Assembly: GCA_019058315.1 (NCBI GenBank)
Contig: JAHPZH010000001.1
Location: forward strand, 1,067,432-1,131,431
Direction: 5' to 3'
Length of the DNA stretch: 64,000 nt
Origin: Candidatus Helarchaeota archaeon
GTDB lineage: Archaea > Asgardarchaeota > Lokiarchaeia > Helarchaeales > RDOG01
Shown piece after piece: positions 16,156 through 25,815 of the stretch. A model generated the notes under the pieces. It did no database searches. It had not been told where the DNA came from and worked only from the letters and a program-made list of their open reading frames with translations. Position numbers and translations under genes: made by a program. The number at the start of each line of letters is the position of its first letter. The stretch's first letter is position 1.

Positions 16156-16908
16156 ATGAATATAGAAAACATATTATTTGATATGGGCTTCACTCTCATA
16201 ACGTTTAACAACTTCACACTCAAAGATTATTTAAAAAGTCTTTCAAAAAACATTCAAGATTTACAATCTTATTTATTAGAAAATGATATTATAACCAACA
16301 ATAATTTTGGAGAAATTTTAAAGAGGAATCAAAAGCATTATTTTCAAAAGTCATTTCTAACTGATGATGAGTATTCAATAGAATTTATTTTGAAAGAGTC
16401 ATTTAAAGAGATAGGATTAGCTTCTGAAGAAATTAAGGGCACTCTTATTGATGAAGCTGCAGGAATTCTAAACTCTAAAGACGCTAAAAACTGGATTGCT
16501 TACCCTGATTCAGAATCTACTCTTCAAAAATTGAAGAAAAAGGGCTTTAAACTTGCAATTGTATCCAATGCTCCTTCACATGGAGGAGTACTTCATATTT
16601 TAAAAATGAATAATCTATCCAAATATTTTGATACAATTATTTCTTCAGCGCTTGCAAAAGTTAGAAAACCTAGGTCAAAAATCTTTGAATTGGCACTCTC
16701 AAATTTAAAAGCCAAGAGCTCTAATTCCATTTTCATAGGAGATGACTTATATTGTGATATCTACGGAGCCCAAAAATTAGGCATGAAAGCAATTCATCTC
16801 AACAAAGGATTTGAACTTCCTTCACCAAAAGAAATTAATATTAAACCTGATGAAAGAGTAAATAAAATCAGTGAAATAATTCCAATAATTGAAGAATGGA
16901 TAAAATAA
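16156..16908 (+). CDS. HAD-superfamily hydrolase
   Basis: This 250-residue protein carries the four HAD motifs: FDMGFTL (nucleophile Asp9), SNAPSH (motif II), KVRKPRSKIF (motif III Lys) and GDDLYCDIYGAQ (motif IV). A helical cap lies between motifs I and II (about residues 20-120). Position 11, normally the general acid/base Asp in phosphatases, is Gly. The enzyme may therefore be a dehalogenase-type or otherwise modified member, as in eukaryotic REG-2-like and haloacid dehalogenases. It is probably cytosolic and Mg-dependent; the substrate is unknown. It is preceded by a repeat-rich promoter region and is convergent with the large coiled-coil gene. Confidence 0.88.
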   Translation: MNIENILFDMGFTLITFNNFTLKDYLKSLSKNIQDLQSYLLENDIITNNNFGEILKRNQKHYFQKSFLTDDEYSIEFILKESFKEIGLASEEIKGTLIDEAAGILNSKDAKNWIAYPDSESTLQKLKKKGFKLAIVSNAPSHGGVLHILKMNNLSKYFDTIISSALAKVRKPRSKIFELALSNLKAKSSNSIFIGDDLYCDIYGAQKLGMKAIHLNKGFELPSPKEINIKPDERVNKISEIIPIIEEWIK

Positions 16909-16931
16909 TTTTGGAGTTTAAACCATATTTC

Positions 16932-19862
16932 TTATCCCATATCTTCTTCTAAATCATCAAAATCAGAAAGTTCGCTTAGTGTCTCAAGATATTCTGAGGG
17001 ATTGATTATAAATTCGATAAATTCTAATATAAGTTCCTCATTTCTTTCTTCGATTGTTTCCTCTTCTTCTATTAATTTATCATATTCTGCAAGTTCACTA
17101 ATATATTCATAAGGATTAAATAATAAGTCAATAAGATCATTTATTTCCTCTGTTAACGGAGCTTCAGGGATTGGTAAGGGTCCTATTATTTCTGGTTTTT
17201 TAGTAATTTCTACAGACGGCTTAATTTTTTCTAATTTTTGTATCCTTAAACGCTTTTTTTCTTCTAATTTTTTCTTTATTTCTTGACGCCGTTTATCTTC
17301 TTCTGCTCTAAATTTTTTAACTCGTAATTTTCTTTCCTCTAATATTTTTTGAAATTCTTGTTCTCTTTTTTTAGAATCTTCTTCAAGTTTGATTTTTTCT
17401 GCCCGTAATTTTTTTACCTCTTCCTCTAAGGCTTTTCTCCGTTTAATGAGTTTAATCCTTCTAATCCTTTCACGCTCCCTTACTGCTTTTAATCTCTGTT
17501 TTCTGACTGTTGTTAAAGCTTCTTCTTTTGCTTTCTCTTTAGCTATGCGTTTTTTATGTCTTTCTTCATATAATTTCTGACGTTCTTCACGCAATTTTTT
17601 CTGCAGTTCAATTACATTTATTTTTTCCTTCTCTTCTTCTTTTTTCTTTTGTTCTTCGATTTTTTTCTTCTCTGCTGCCTCTTTTTCTAGTTTTTGAAGA
17701 AGTAATTTTCGTTCTCCTTCCTTTTTTCTCTGTTCTTCTTCCTCTTTTAATCTTCTTTTTTCTTGTAATTCTTGCCATCTTTGAGTTTTGTCATCCTCTG
17801 TCTGTAATTTTTCCCAAAGTAAATTTTTTAATTCATCTTCATCAAAGATTTGAATTGATTTATTCCAATTCATTAATTTTTTAACAGATTCCCGATAATT
17901 ACGAAAATCTTGTGGGGAAACTGGATCTGCAAAAAATACTACTAAATCTGCAGCCTCTGGAGGAAGTAGGTTCCGTTCAAATATTTCAATTAGCTGTTTA
18001 TAACCAATTCTTTTTTCAGAAATTTTTTTAATAAAAAATAATTCTAATTTATTAACAACTTCTGATAAGTTTGATTTTTTAAAGACATCTCTTAATTTTA
18101 CATATTCACTTTCAAGCTTTTTTCCGGTCATATTTTGGAAAAAATCCTCAAAATTATCAAATTCTAGCAATTTAAGGGTATTTGTTCGAAATTCTTCATC
18201 TTTAATACTCAAAATTGCATTTAAAGATTTATTTTTTAGAAAGCTTGAAATAAATTGTTCTTTTAATAATTCAGGCTTGGGGTGAATTTCCAGTATTAAT
18301 TTAAAAAATTCGATATTATAATCAATATTTTTAAAAAATGGTTCATATTCTTCTTCCAAATATTCGAAAATCGCTTTAAAATCCTCACTCCAGAAACTTT
18401 CCCCACCTAACCCATACAAGACTAGCAAACCTTCCCCAACAGGGAGTATTAAAAAAACAGGAACGAAATTTCCCTCCATTATTACTTCTCCCTTTTTATC
18501 TGTTAAAAAATGAACATAATTTTCTACGAGACGTTTTCCTTCAATTAATTTTCCTTCTCTATTCTTATTAAAGAATAATAGATTTGGGTTAATATGGAGA
18601 AGCTTCTCAGAATCATTATAGACTGCTGAAAACCCAAATACTTGATAAAAACCAAGAAATTTTTCTAAATAATCCTGATCTAATGGAAAAATAATTATTG
18701 ATTTTCCGCCTTTCTTTAAATATGTTTTTACAAATTCTGCTTCCTCTTCAGTCCACTCTTCCTTTCTTACTTTATTTTTATCACCTTTCTGAGGTAAAAA
18801 AACTAATAAAATATCCTGAATTTTCTCGCCTTCTACAAGTTCATTAATTGAGTAAAATTCTATATTTGGAGGTTTAATTTGTTTGACTTTTTCCTCATTG
18901 AAGAGACCAATGATATCAATTTTTATAGTTTTCTTTTCAGAAATCTTTTTATTATAAAATAATTCTAATTTTTTTACAATATCGACTAATTTTAATTTTT
19001 TAAGCACATTCCTTAATTTTAAATATTCATTTTCAAACTTTTTTCCAGTTATATTTTGAAATTTAGATTCAAAGTGTTCAAACTCTAATAATTTAAGTGT
19101 TTCTATTCGAAATTCTTCATCCTCAAGATTTAGAATTTCATCAATAGATTTACTATTAATAAGGCTACGTATGAATTTATCTTTTAAGAATTCAAGTTTA
19201 GGGTAATTTTTTAAAATATTTTTGAATAATTCAACATTAAATTCAATCTTATTAAAGATATAATCATAATCTTCAATTAAATATCTAAATATTTGTTCCA
19301 AATTCTCCATCCAAAAATATTCCTCTCCTAGACCATATAAAAATAGTGAACCTTTTTTAAAAGGGAGCAATATACAAACAGGTAGATCATTTACCTCTAT
19401 TATTCTTTCTCCCTCTTTATCTATTGTAAAATGAACATAATTTTCTACTGAACGTTTTGTATCTGTTATTTTTCCTTCTTTATCTCTATCTAAAATTAAT
19501 AGATTTGGATTAACTTTGAGTTCTTGTTTAGTATTATTGTATTCTGAAGAAAACCCAAATATTTCATGAAACGCAGAAAAATTTTCTATTTCGTTTTGAT
19601 CCAAAGGAAAAACGATTATGGCCCTTCCACCATTTTCTAGATATTTTTTTACATACTCTACTTCTTCCTTATGCCAGCCATCTTCTCTTATTTCATTCTC
19701 ATCTCCCTTACGAGGTAAAAAAATCAATAGAACATCTTGAACTTCCTCGCCTTCTACAAGTTCGTTGATTACAAAAAATTCTACATTTGGTATATTAACT
19801 TTTTTGACTTTTTCTTCATCAAAGAGCCCAATAATATCCACATTTAAAGTTATATTGATCAT
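16932..19862 (-). CDS. Large protein with duplicated GIFT/GATase-like domain and coiled coil
   Basis: This 976-residue protein begins with two tandem repeats of about 305 residues (about 8-313 and 314-620). Each starts DIIGLF(D/N)EEKVK, continues through VQDVLLIFLPRKGD-type strands, VKKYLENGGRAIIVFPLD and LVENYVHF, and ends LKLLEF..FxxxTGKKxExEYxKLR. The Rossmann-like pattern, with a KYLxxGG turn and a later strand giving GSLFLYGLG, resembles the GIFT/DUF4350 domain of IFT52 and gliding or ABC proteins. Residues 640-880 are long Lys/Glu/Arg coiled coil. The C-terminus is acidic with two matching NP(Y/S)EY(I/L) segments. There is no membrane segment. A trafficking or scaffolding role is inferred; the function is unknown. 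Confidence 0.6.
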   Translation of the reverse strand: MINITLNVDIIGLFDEEKVKKVNIPNVEFFVINELVEGEEVQDVLLIFLPRKGDENEIREDGWHKEEVEYVKKYLENGGRAIIVFPLDQNEIENFSAFHEIFGFSSEYNNTKQELKVNPNLLILDRDKEGKITDTKRSVENYVHFTIDKEGERIIEVNDLPVCILLPFKKGSLFLYGLGEEYFWMENLEQIFRYLIEDYDYIFNKIEFNVELFKNILKNYPKLEFLKDKFIRSLINSKSIDEILNLEDEEFRIETLKLLEFEHFESKFQNITGKKFENEYLKLRNVLKKLKLVDIVKKLELFYNKKISEKKTIKIDIIGLFNEEKVKQIKPPNIEFYSINELVEGEKIQDILLVFLPQKGDKNKVRKEEWTEEEAEFVKTYLKKGGKSIIIFPLDQDYLEKFLGFYQVFGFSAVYNDSEKLLHINPNLLFFNKNREGKLIEGKRLVENYVHFLTDKKGEVIMEGNFVPVFLILPVGEGLLVLYGLGGESFWSEDFKAIFEYLEEEYEPFFKNIDYNIEFFKLILEIHPKPELLKEQFISSFLKNKSLNAILSIKDEEFRTNTLKLLEFDNFEDFFQNMTGKKLESEYVKLRDVFKKSNLSEVVNKLELFFIKKISEKRIGYKQLIEIFERNLLPPEAADLVVFFADPVSPQDFRNYRESVKKLMNWNKSIQIFDEDELKNLLWEKLQTEDDKTQRWQELQEKRRLKEEEEQRKKEGERKLLLQKLEKEAAEKKKIEEQKKKEEEKEKINVIELQKKLREERQKLYEERHKKRIAKEKAKEEALTTVRKQRLKAVRERERIRRIKLIKRRKALEEEVKKLRAEKIKLEEDSKKREQEFQKILEERKLRVKKFRAEEDKRRQEIKKKLEEKKRLRIQKLEKIKPSVEITKKPEIIGPLPIPEAPLTEEINDLIDLLFNPYEYISELAEYDKLIEEEETIEERNEELILEFIEFIINPSEYLETLSELSDFDDLEEDMG

Positions 19863-20186
19863 CTCAATTATTATATATTCAATAAATGAAATTCGGAATT
19901 ATTCATTCATTAATCTTACAATTAAAGATTTACTTTTCTTTCTGATAACTTTGTGTTTTAATTCTTATAAATTTCTTACTTGATATTATTTTCAATTTCC
20001 ATAAGAAATTTAGGGAGAGTTTTAAATTTTAAAATTATTTTATAAGAATTTTTTAAAAAATGAAAAAAATTACTACCGAAATTTTAATTTTTAAACTTTT
20101 TAAGCTAGTATTATTTAGAAAATACCAGTCAGAATTAAATATTTCATTAAACCCATCTATATTATACAAAAAGATTTAAATATAAG
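19863..20186. other. AT-rich intergenic region between divergent genes
   Basis: About 320 bases separate the large coiled-coil gene from a small-protein gene. The stretch is nearly all A/T with homopolymer runs. I see no gene, no strong hairpin and no repeat beyond low complexity. It must hold both promoters, and TTTAAATA at 20175-20182 is the most TATA-like word, but it lies too close to the downstream start to be placed with confidence. Confidence 0.5.
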
Positions 20187-20195
20187 GTGGTTTAT

Positions 20196-20507
20196 ATGAA
20201 TAAAATAAATTCTTTCAAAAGAGAACTCCGAAGACATGGATTTTATCCTGTTAGAAATGGAAATCCTTTAGCACCGGTATTTGTAAAACATACTAGTGAA
20301 TTTGGGGGAATGTACGCTAATATTAACAAAGATCATACCTCTATTAGAATTAATGATGTAAAAAGTAGTTATAATTTTGACAATCAAAAAGAATTAAAAA
20401 AATTTTTAAAAGGTATGGAAGACGGTTTCGCTAAATTTCAGTTTTCTAAAATCTTATCTCGAAAATTAATCGTAAACATCATAGAGGATGCTTTAGAAAG
20501 AATCTAA
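20196..20507 (+). CDS. Small conserved-looking protein of unknown function
   Basis: This 103-residue protein is read from ATG 20196, which has the ribosome-binding site GGTGG (20186-20190) five bases upstream. A GTG inside that site (20187) is an unlikely start. It has an N-terminal basic segment (FKRELRRHGFYPVRNGNPLAP), a mixed strand region (FVKHTSEFGGMYANINKDHTSIRI) and two C-terminal helices (LKKFLKGMEDGFAKF and IVNIIEDALERI). It is soluble and basic, with no Cys. It may be a small nucleic-acid- or protein-binding factor, but I recognise no family. Confidence 0.6.
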   Translation: MNKINSFKRELRRHGFYPVRNGNPLAPVFVKHTSEFGGMYANINKDHTSIRINDVKSSYNFDNQKELKKFLKGMEDGFAKFQFSKILSRKLIVNIIEDALERI

Positions 20508-20644
20508 TATTTTTATTTATTTTTTATATTAAGAGAGACTCTTTTTAATATTAATTTTTAAAGTTCTTTTTGTTATTTTGATAAAAGGTTATAGATGATC
20601 TTATTCTTCTTTATTGAGTTATAGAATAAATTTGGAGTGATACA

Positions 20645-22417
20645 ATGGGTTCTTTTATGAGTCCCAAGGAATCGGAATTTTATAATCGTTTTATACGAGA
20701 TTTGGCGAGTGTTAATGAGGAACCAAATCATAGTTTTGGTTTCTTTATAGAAAAATGGGCTGAAGAGATTCCTGATAATATTGCTTTATATTTTCAAGAT
20801 GATTCTTGGACTTGGCAAGCTTTTAATGATGAGAGTAATAAAATTTCTAACTTCTTTCTTAATTTGGGTCTAAATCAAGGTGAATGCGTAGCATTAATGC
20901 TAGAAAATTCTCCAGAACACCTCTTTCTTACAAGTGGAATTAATAAAATTCAAGGTATTAGTGCTTTAGTTAATTTCAATCAAAAAAAGCAAGCATTATC
21001 CCATTCCTTCAAAATAGTAAATCCGAAATTTATTGTAATAGATGGGGACAATTTACATTCTTTTTATGAAATTATTGACGATATTCCTCTCAAAAACGAC
21101 CAAATATTTGTAGTTAATAATAAAAAAGATATTCCACATGATTTTATGGATTTACCAAGTGAAATTAAATCGATATCCAAAACAAATCCCGAACCTCCCC
21201 TCGATTCTATTCTAGAAGATACAGCACTTTATATTTATACTTCAGGTACAACCGGACTCCCTAAAGCAGTAATTGCACCCAATGTAAAAATTTTTACTCA
21301 AGGATTCTTTTTAGGATTATCCCTAACAGATTTAACTCCCGAAGATGTTGTTTATATACCCACTCCTTTATATCACAATCTTTCTATAGGTTGTGCTTGG
21401 ATTGGAGCACTTGTTTCAGGATCTACAACAGCTTTAAGAAAAAGATTTTCTGCTTCTGAATTTTGGAAAGATATTAAAAAATACAATGCAACTTATACAA
21501 TTTACGTCGGGGAAATACCACGTTATCTTCTTAATCAACCAGAATCTGAGTATGAAAAAAATACACCTCTTAAGAAAATGGTCGGATTAGGTCTTCGAAA
21601 AGATATTTGGGAGAAATTTAAAGCTCGATTCCAAGTTGAACATATTTATGAATTCTATGGTTCTACGGAAGGGCATTATAGCCTTATAAATATTGATGAA
21701 GTTCCAGGGATGGTTGGGCGTAATAATATGGTTGGTCTTGTTCTTGCAAAATGTGATCCAGACACGGGTGAATTATATAAAAATAATCGAGGTTTTTGCA
21801 TTAAATGTAAACCTGGAGATGTTGGAATGGCCATGCTTAAAGTAGATAAGAAAAGCGTCTTTAGAGGGTATAGAAATAAAGAAAAAACTCAAAAGAAAAT
21901 GATTTCTGACGTTTTTCGAAAAACTGATTGTTATTTTAATACTGGTGATATGTTACAGTTACATAATGATTTATGGATTTCATTCTATGATAGATTTGGT
22001 GATACATTTCGTTGGAAGAGTGAAAATGTTTCTACATTAGAAGTTGAGGCAATTTTAAATTCCTATCCTTCCATACTTATATCAGCGGTTTATGGTGTGG
22101 CAATACCAAATACAGAAGGAAAAGCTGGAATGGCTGCCATTACATTACATGATTTAATTAAATTTAATATTGATGAATTCTCTCAATTTGTCACTGATGT
22201 TTTACCAAAATATGCAATTCCAGTTTTTATTCGTATTTGTGAGGAGCTTGAACTAACAGGACCTATGAAAATAAAAAAAGTAAATCTTCGAAAAGAAGCT
22301 TATGAAATTGATAAAATTAAAGATCCTGTATATTTTTGGAACTCTAAGAATAAAAAATATACTTCTTTTAGTAAAATAGAATATAAGGATTTACTAGAAG
22401 GTAAAATAAGGATGTAG
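20645..22417 (+). CDS. FATP-like very-long-chain acyl-CoA synthetase (copy 1)
   Basis: This 590-residue ANL enzyme of the fatty-acid transport protein/very-long-chain acyl-CoA synthetase type shows LYIYTSGTTGLPKAVI (AMP-binding), YEFYGSTEG, YFNTGDML and GDTFRWKSENVSTLEVEAIL. The last is the characteristic FATP/SLC27 signature region. The C-terminal LTGPMKIKKVNLRKEAYEID supplies the expected Lys. There is no N-terminal membrane helix of the kind eukaryotic FATPs have, so it is probably a soluble or peripheral synthetase. The ribosome-binding site is GGAGTGAT. A second family member with the same signature lies at 39.2 kb. It should convert long-chain acids to CoA esters; whether it aids uptake is unknown. 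Confidence 0.9.
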   Translation: MGSFMSPKESEFYNRFIRDLASVNEEPNHSFGFFIEKWAEEIPDNIALYFQDDSWTWQAFNDESNKISNFFLNLGLNQGECVALMLENSPEHLFLTSGINKIQGISALVNFNQKKQALSHSFKIVNPKFIVIDGDNLHSFYEIIDDIPLKNDQIFVVNNKKDIPHDFMDLPSEIKSISKTNPEPPLDSILEDTALYIYTSGTTGLPKAVIAPNVKIFTQGFFLGLSLTDLTPEDVVYIPTPLYHNLSIGCAWIGALVSGSTTALRKRFSASEFWKDIKKYNATYTIYVGEIPRYLLNQPESEYEKNTPLKKMVGLGLRKDIWEKFKARFQVEHIYEFYGSTEGHYSLINIDEVPGMVGRNNMVGLVLAKCDPDTGELYKNNRGFCIKCKPGDVGMAMLKVDKKSVFRGYRNKEKTQKKMISDVFRKTDCYFNTGDMLQLHNDLWISFYDRFGDTFRWKSENVSTLEVEAILNSYPSILISAVYGVAIPNTEGKAGMAAITLHDLIKFNIDEFSQFVTDVLPKYAIPVFIRICEELELTGPMKIKKVNLRKEAYEIDKIKDPVYFWNSKNKKYTSFSKIEYKDLLEGKIRM

Positions 22418-22446
22418 CAACTAAAAAACTCATTCTTTTTAAATAT

Positions 22447-23085
22447 TTATTTTTTCTTTAATCTAAACCACATTTGTTGAATTTTATCATCAAATATTTT
22501 TTCAGGAAAATTTGTAGATTCCAATTCTTCAAAGCCAAATTTATTAAATATTTTTACCATTTCATTTTTTGAATAATAAGCGAAATAACGAGGAGATCCT
22601 GGGTATGATTTTGGATTTTCTTCAAGACCTTCTCCAGTTCCTAATTTGAAATTTAATGAAATTACTCCATTATTTTTAAGAACTCTTTTAAATTCTTTAA
22701 CTAATACATTAATTTCTGATTTTGGGATATGATAAATACAGCCACTTATCCAAATGCCATCAAAATAGTTATTATCAAAATTTAATCTACGCATATCCAT
22801 TAATTGAAATTTACCCTTTGGATAATATTTTTTGGCTTCTTCTAACATACTTTTTGATAAGTCAATACCAATAGCTTTTCCATCATTTTCTTCTTCTATG
22901 ATCTTACAGTGACGACCATCTCCACATCCGACATCAAGAATAAGAGGTTTTGAAATTGATATATAGAAGATTAATTTGCGAATATATTCTTTCTCCCATT
23001 CTATAAATTTTGATACTCTAGTTGCTTTGCAATAATTAGATGCAATTTTATTATAAGTCTGAATTGTTCTCTTATTTACATCCAT
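22447..23085 (-). CDS. Class I SAM-dependent methyltransferase
   Basis: This 212-residue methyltransferase has motif I ILDVGCGDGRHCKII (about residues 48-62), the acidic residue of motif II (AIGIDLSKSM) and motif IV-like FDGIWISGCIYHIP. A post-motif VLKNNGVISLNFKLG also fits the methyltransferase-11/25 fold. The N-terminal NKRTIQTYNKIASNYCK and the HIP motif are reminiscent of small-molecule or wobble-base methyltransferases, but the substrate cannot be assigned. It ends close to the GH4 gene on the same strand (21-base gap) and may be co-transcribed with it. Confidence 0.9.
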   Translation of the reverse strand: MDVNKRTIQTYNKIASNYCKATRVSKFIEWEKEYIRKLIFYISISKPLILDVGCGDGRHCKIIEEENDGKAIGIDLSKSMLEEAKKYYPKGKFQLMDMRRLNFDNNYFDGIWISGCIYHIPKSEINVLVKEFKRVLKNNGVISLNFKLGTGEGLEENPKSYPGSPRYFAYYSKNEMVKIFNKFGFEELESTNFPEKIFDDKIQQMWFRLKKK

Positions 23086-23106
23086 ATTTATACATCTTTT
23101 TTTATA

Positions 23107-24423
23107 TTATTTATTATCAAAATAAGATAACCATTTGGATTCAGCTTCAAACATTTCATCAACCATTTTTCGAATCTCATGTGGTGCAAGAAACGAATTT
23201 GTATTCGGATCCATCATAATTGCATGATGCACTAATTCTCTATCTCTGGCTAAAGCTGCCTTTACCGCAATACCTTGAACTAAAATATTGCTCATATTAA
23301 GAGCGGCACAACCTGGAGGTAATTCGCCCACGTATGATGGATGAATACCAGTAGCATCAGCGTAGCACGGCACTTCCACGCAACATCCATCAGGAAGATT
23401 AGTTATAAGTCCTGTATTTCTTATATTGCCATTGAATCGGAAGGGTTTATCAGTAATTATGCCATTTATAATGCCAGAACAATATTCAACACTTTTTTTT
23501 CCAAATTTAATTTTTTTCTTATCCGAAAGAAGCCTTCTAAATGTTTTCTCGTCTTCTTTTTCTGCTTCCACGCTTAATTTATAATAAAAATTATCTTCAC
23601 CTTCATAACCGGTCCCTCCAAATCTATCCATTAATTCTTTACGCTTTCGAAAGAAAGGAAGATACTCGCTTAAATGTCCACTAGACTCAGTCATATAATA
23701 ACCAAAATGACGAAACATCTCAATCCTAATTTTATCATTAGCTAAAGGTGGACCTTCAAAAAGTTTTTTACGAATTTTAGGATATAAATCTTCTTCATTT
23801 TTTCGAAATTCTAAAAACCACGCCATATGATTTATACCTGCAGCTAAATAGGTACATTCTTTTATATGCACTCCTGCCCAACGAGATAATAAATACGCAG
23901 TATGCTGAACGCCGTGACATAGACCCACATTAGGAACATCAGTTGCCTCATTCATTGCCCAACAATTCATTGCCATAGGATTTGCATAATTCAAAATTAA
24001 GGCTTTAGGTTTACTAAATTCTTTCATATCTGAACAAATATCTAATAGGACAGGAATCGTACGAAGAAATCGAAATACTCCTCCAGGACCTAAAGTATCT
24101 CCGATACACTGTGTCATGCCATATTTAGCAGGAATTTCCAAATCAAATTTTGTAGCCTCTAAACCTCCTACTTGTATCATTATAATTACAAAATCAGCAT
24201 CTTTTAAAGCTTTATGTCTATATGTTGTTACTTCAAATTTTGTGGGTAGATCCTCTTGTTTTTTAATCTTATGGCATAGTGCTTCTATGTGGTTAAGACG
24301 TTTTTCATCTATATCCATTAAGGCTATAGTACTATCCCTTAGTTTCTCAAAAGATAAAATATCTAAAAGCAGTTGTTTACTAAAAACAATACTGCCTGCT
24401 CCAATGAATGTAATTTTTACCAC
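23107..24423 (-). CDS. GH4-family glycosidase (alpha-galactosidase/glucosidase type)
   Basis: This 438-residue NAD- and Mn-dependent GH4 enzyme shows the N-terminal Rossmann start KITFIGAGSIVFSKQLL and ALMDIDEKRL. The family's IGDTLGPGGVFR loop, LNYANPMAMN, the metal-binding GLCHGVQHT (Cys and His) and AGINHMAWF follow. The C-terminus has DPNTNSFLAPHEIRKMVDEM. It acts by an oxidation-elimination mechanism on alpha-glycosides, probably in the cytosol since no signal peptide is seen. The CHGVQHT spacing and the absence of a phosphate-binding signature favour alpha-galactosidase or alpha-glucuronidase over 6-phosphoglucosidase. The matching transporter may be the GPH-type symporter at 42 kb, but the two are not neighbours. 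Confidence 0.92.
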   Translation of the reverse strand: MVKITFIGAGSIVFSKQLLLDILSFEKLRDSTIALMDIDEKRLNHIEALCHKIKKQEDLPTKFEVTTYRHKALKDADFVIIMIQVGGLEATKFDLEIPAKYGMTQCIGDTLGPGGVFRFLRTIPVLLDICSDMKEFSKPKALILNYANPMAMNCWAMNEATDVPNVGLCHGVQHTAYLLSRWAGVHIKECTYLAAGINHMAWFLEFRKNEEDLYPKIRKKLFEGPPLANDKIRIEMFRHFGYYMTESSGHLSEYLPFFRKRKELMDRFGGTGYEGEDNFYYKLSVEAEKEDEKTFRRLLSDKKKIKFGKKSVEYCSGIINGIITDKPFRFNGNIRNTGLITNLPDGCCVEVPCYADATGIHPSYVGELPPGCAALNMSNILVQGIAVKAALARDRELVHHAIMMDPNTNSFLAPHEIRKMVDEMFEAESKWLSYFDNK

Positions 24424-24608
24424 ATTAGACTCTCCTAAATATCAATTTAAAGGACTTATTTTATTATTAAATTAAAATATGTGTCTTACTCATCTTGTTT
24501 AGAAATTAATTTAATCATAATTTTAATAAATTATTGCTACATAGTATTTATAATTTAAATTAAAAGGATTTTTATTAAGAAATATACATTTTAGGAGGTG
24601 AGCTGGGT

Positions 24609-24962
24609 TTGGGAACAAGTAGTAAGAAATGGTTTATATTAGGGTTAGTTGGGACGATAATCGCGGCTGGAGCTGGCGTTAACATAATAACAAGCTTATT
24701 AAATATTATGAACCTTAATCGTTCGATTAATGCTAGTATTGTAACACTATTATTATTTCAATATCTTTATTCAGAAATGAATGGTGGAATGGATGTATTC
24801 TTATTAACGCAGATTATGGCTTCGATAAGTAGAAATATTAGAATGCAAGGAATTTATAGACTTACCTTTTATATTGGGATAGTTACAGCTGTTGTTGGAG
24901 GAATTCTTGCTTTAGTTGGTTGGATAAATAAATTGCTACAAAATAAGAGTGAAATGTATTAA
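24609..24962 (+). CDS. Small membrane protein of unknown function
   Basis: This 117-residue protein starts at TTG 24609 behind a very strong Shine-Dalgarno, AGGAGGTG (24593-24600), eight bases upstream. It has a hydrophobic Gly-rich N-terminal helix (GLVGTIIAAGAGVNIITSLL), a polar central segment (NGGMDVFLLTQIMASISRNIRMQG) and a C-terminal helix (GIVTAVVGGILALVGWI). It is probably an integral membrane protein with two to three helices. The ribosome-binding site is among the best in the window, so expression may be high. The family is not recognised. Confidence 0.7.
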   Translation: MGTSSKKWFILGLVGTIIAAGAGVNIITSLLNIMNLNRSINASIVTLLLFQYLYSEMNGGMDVFLLTQIMASISRNIRMQGIYRLTFYIGIVTAVVGGILALVGWINKLLQNKSEMY

Positions 24963-25004
24963 ATAAACTTGATAGAAAAAAATTAATACTAATCTTAAAC
25001 ACTA

Positions 25005-25349
25005 ATGTACAGAACTGCTTTAATGGAATTGGTAAAAATTTCAAGAAAACCCAATGTCATCTCAGAAATTTCTATGAACGATTTTAATATTTTAAAAAGT
25101 AAGGGAATCCTCACCCGAATCAGATTTGGAAAAGCGGATATAAGCATTGATTTCCTAAAAAATTGGTATGATCATATAAAAGTAAAATTTGGTATAGGTA
25201 TTGTAGATAATAACATAATAAATGACTCACAACTGGATGAAGAATTTGAAACATTTTTAAAAGAAAAATATCAAATTACAGACACCAATCTGCTTATTTT
25301 TCTACAGAAATATTTTAGAGATCTAATTATTGGATTCAGAATAAAATAA
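25005..25349 (+). CDS. Small protein of unknown function
   Basis: This 114-residue soluble protein is alpha/beta in appearance. It has an N-terminal helix (ALMELVKISRKPN), a short strand pair (GILTRIRFGKADISI), helix FLKNWYDHIKV and a C-terminal pair of helices ending RDLIIGFRIK. There is no Cys and no obvious motif. It follows the small membrane protein by 42 bases on the same strand and may share its transcript. The ATG start lacks a clear ribosome-binding site. It could be a small regulatory or ligand-binding domain; no family is recognised. Confidence 0.55.
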   Translation: MYRTALMELVKISRKPNVISEISMNDFNILKSKGILTRIRFGKADISIDFLKNWYDHIKVKFGIGIVDNNIINDSQLDEEFETFLKEKYQITDTNLLIFLQKYFRDLIIGFRIK

Positions 25350-25522
25350 AATTGGAATTAAGAAATTTTTTAATTGATATAGATTATCTAAACTCCTCCC
25401 TACTTGATGACTATCTATATGTCTTAAATATTTTCTTTTAAATTTACTAAAAACAAATTTTGTATTAGTTTAAATATATCGGTTAAGATTAAAAATCAAA
25501 TAATTGTTTTTTTGGTGCTTTT

Positions 25523-25765
25523 ATGACTATAGATTTACAAGAAAATTTTCATAACAGTGTATTTAGAAATAAAATGAGGTATGGTAAATTAATTTGCCCT
25601 ATATGTGGGGAAGATATACAAAAAATTTCTAAAAGAAATCAATTTATCAATTCACCCGCAGGTATTTACTTAGTTTTCTCATCAAATCGATGCAAGATGA
25701 AATTCGTCTCACTAATAAATCAAGACAATTCAGAATTGAATATAAAGAAAATCCTTGAGGACTAA
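25523..25765 (+). CDS. Small Cys-containing protein of unknown function
   Basis: This 80-residue protein has CPIC near residue 29 and one further Cys about 30 residues later (NRCKMKF), giving an incomplete zinc-binding set. It also has LVFSSNRCKMKFVSLINQ as a hydrophobic strand stretch. The ATG has only GGTGC upstream as a weak ribosome-binding site. It may be a degenerate zinc ribbon or a real small protein that dimerises through metal. No family is recognised. Confidence 0.5.
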   Translation: MTIDLQENFHNSVFRNKMRYGKLICPICGEDIQKISKRNQFINSPAGIYLVFSSNRCKMKFVSLINQDNSELNIKKILED

Positions 25766-25815
25766 TTTAATTTATATTTTGAATCCATAAGTTAATTCGG
25801 TAATGAATTCCCTGA

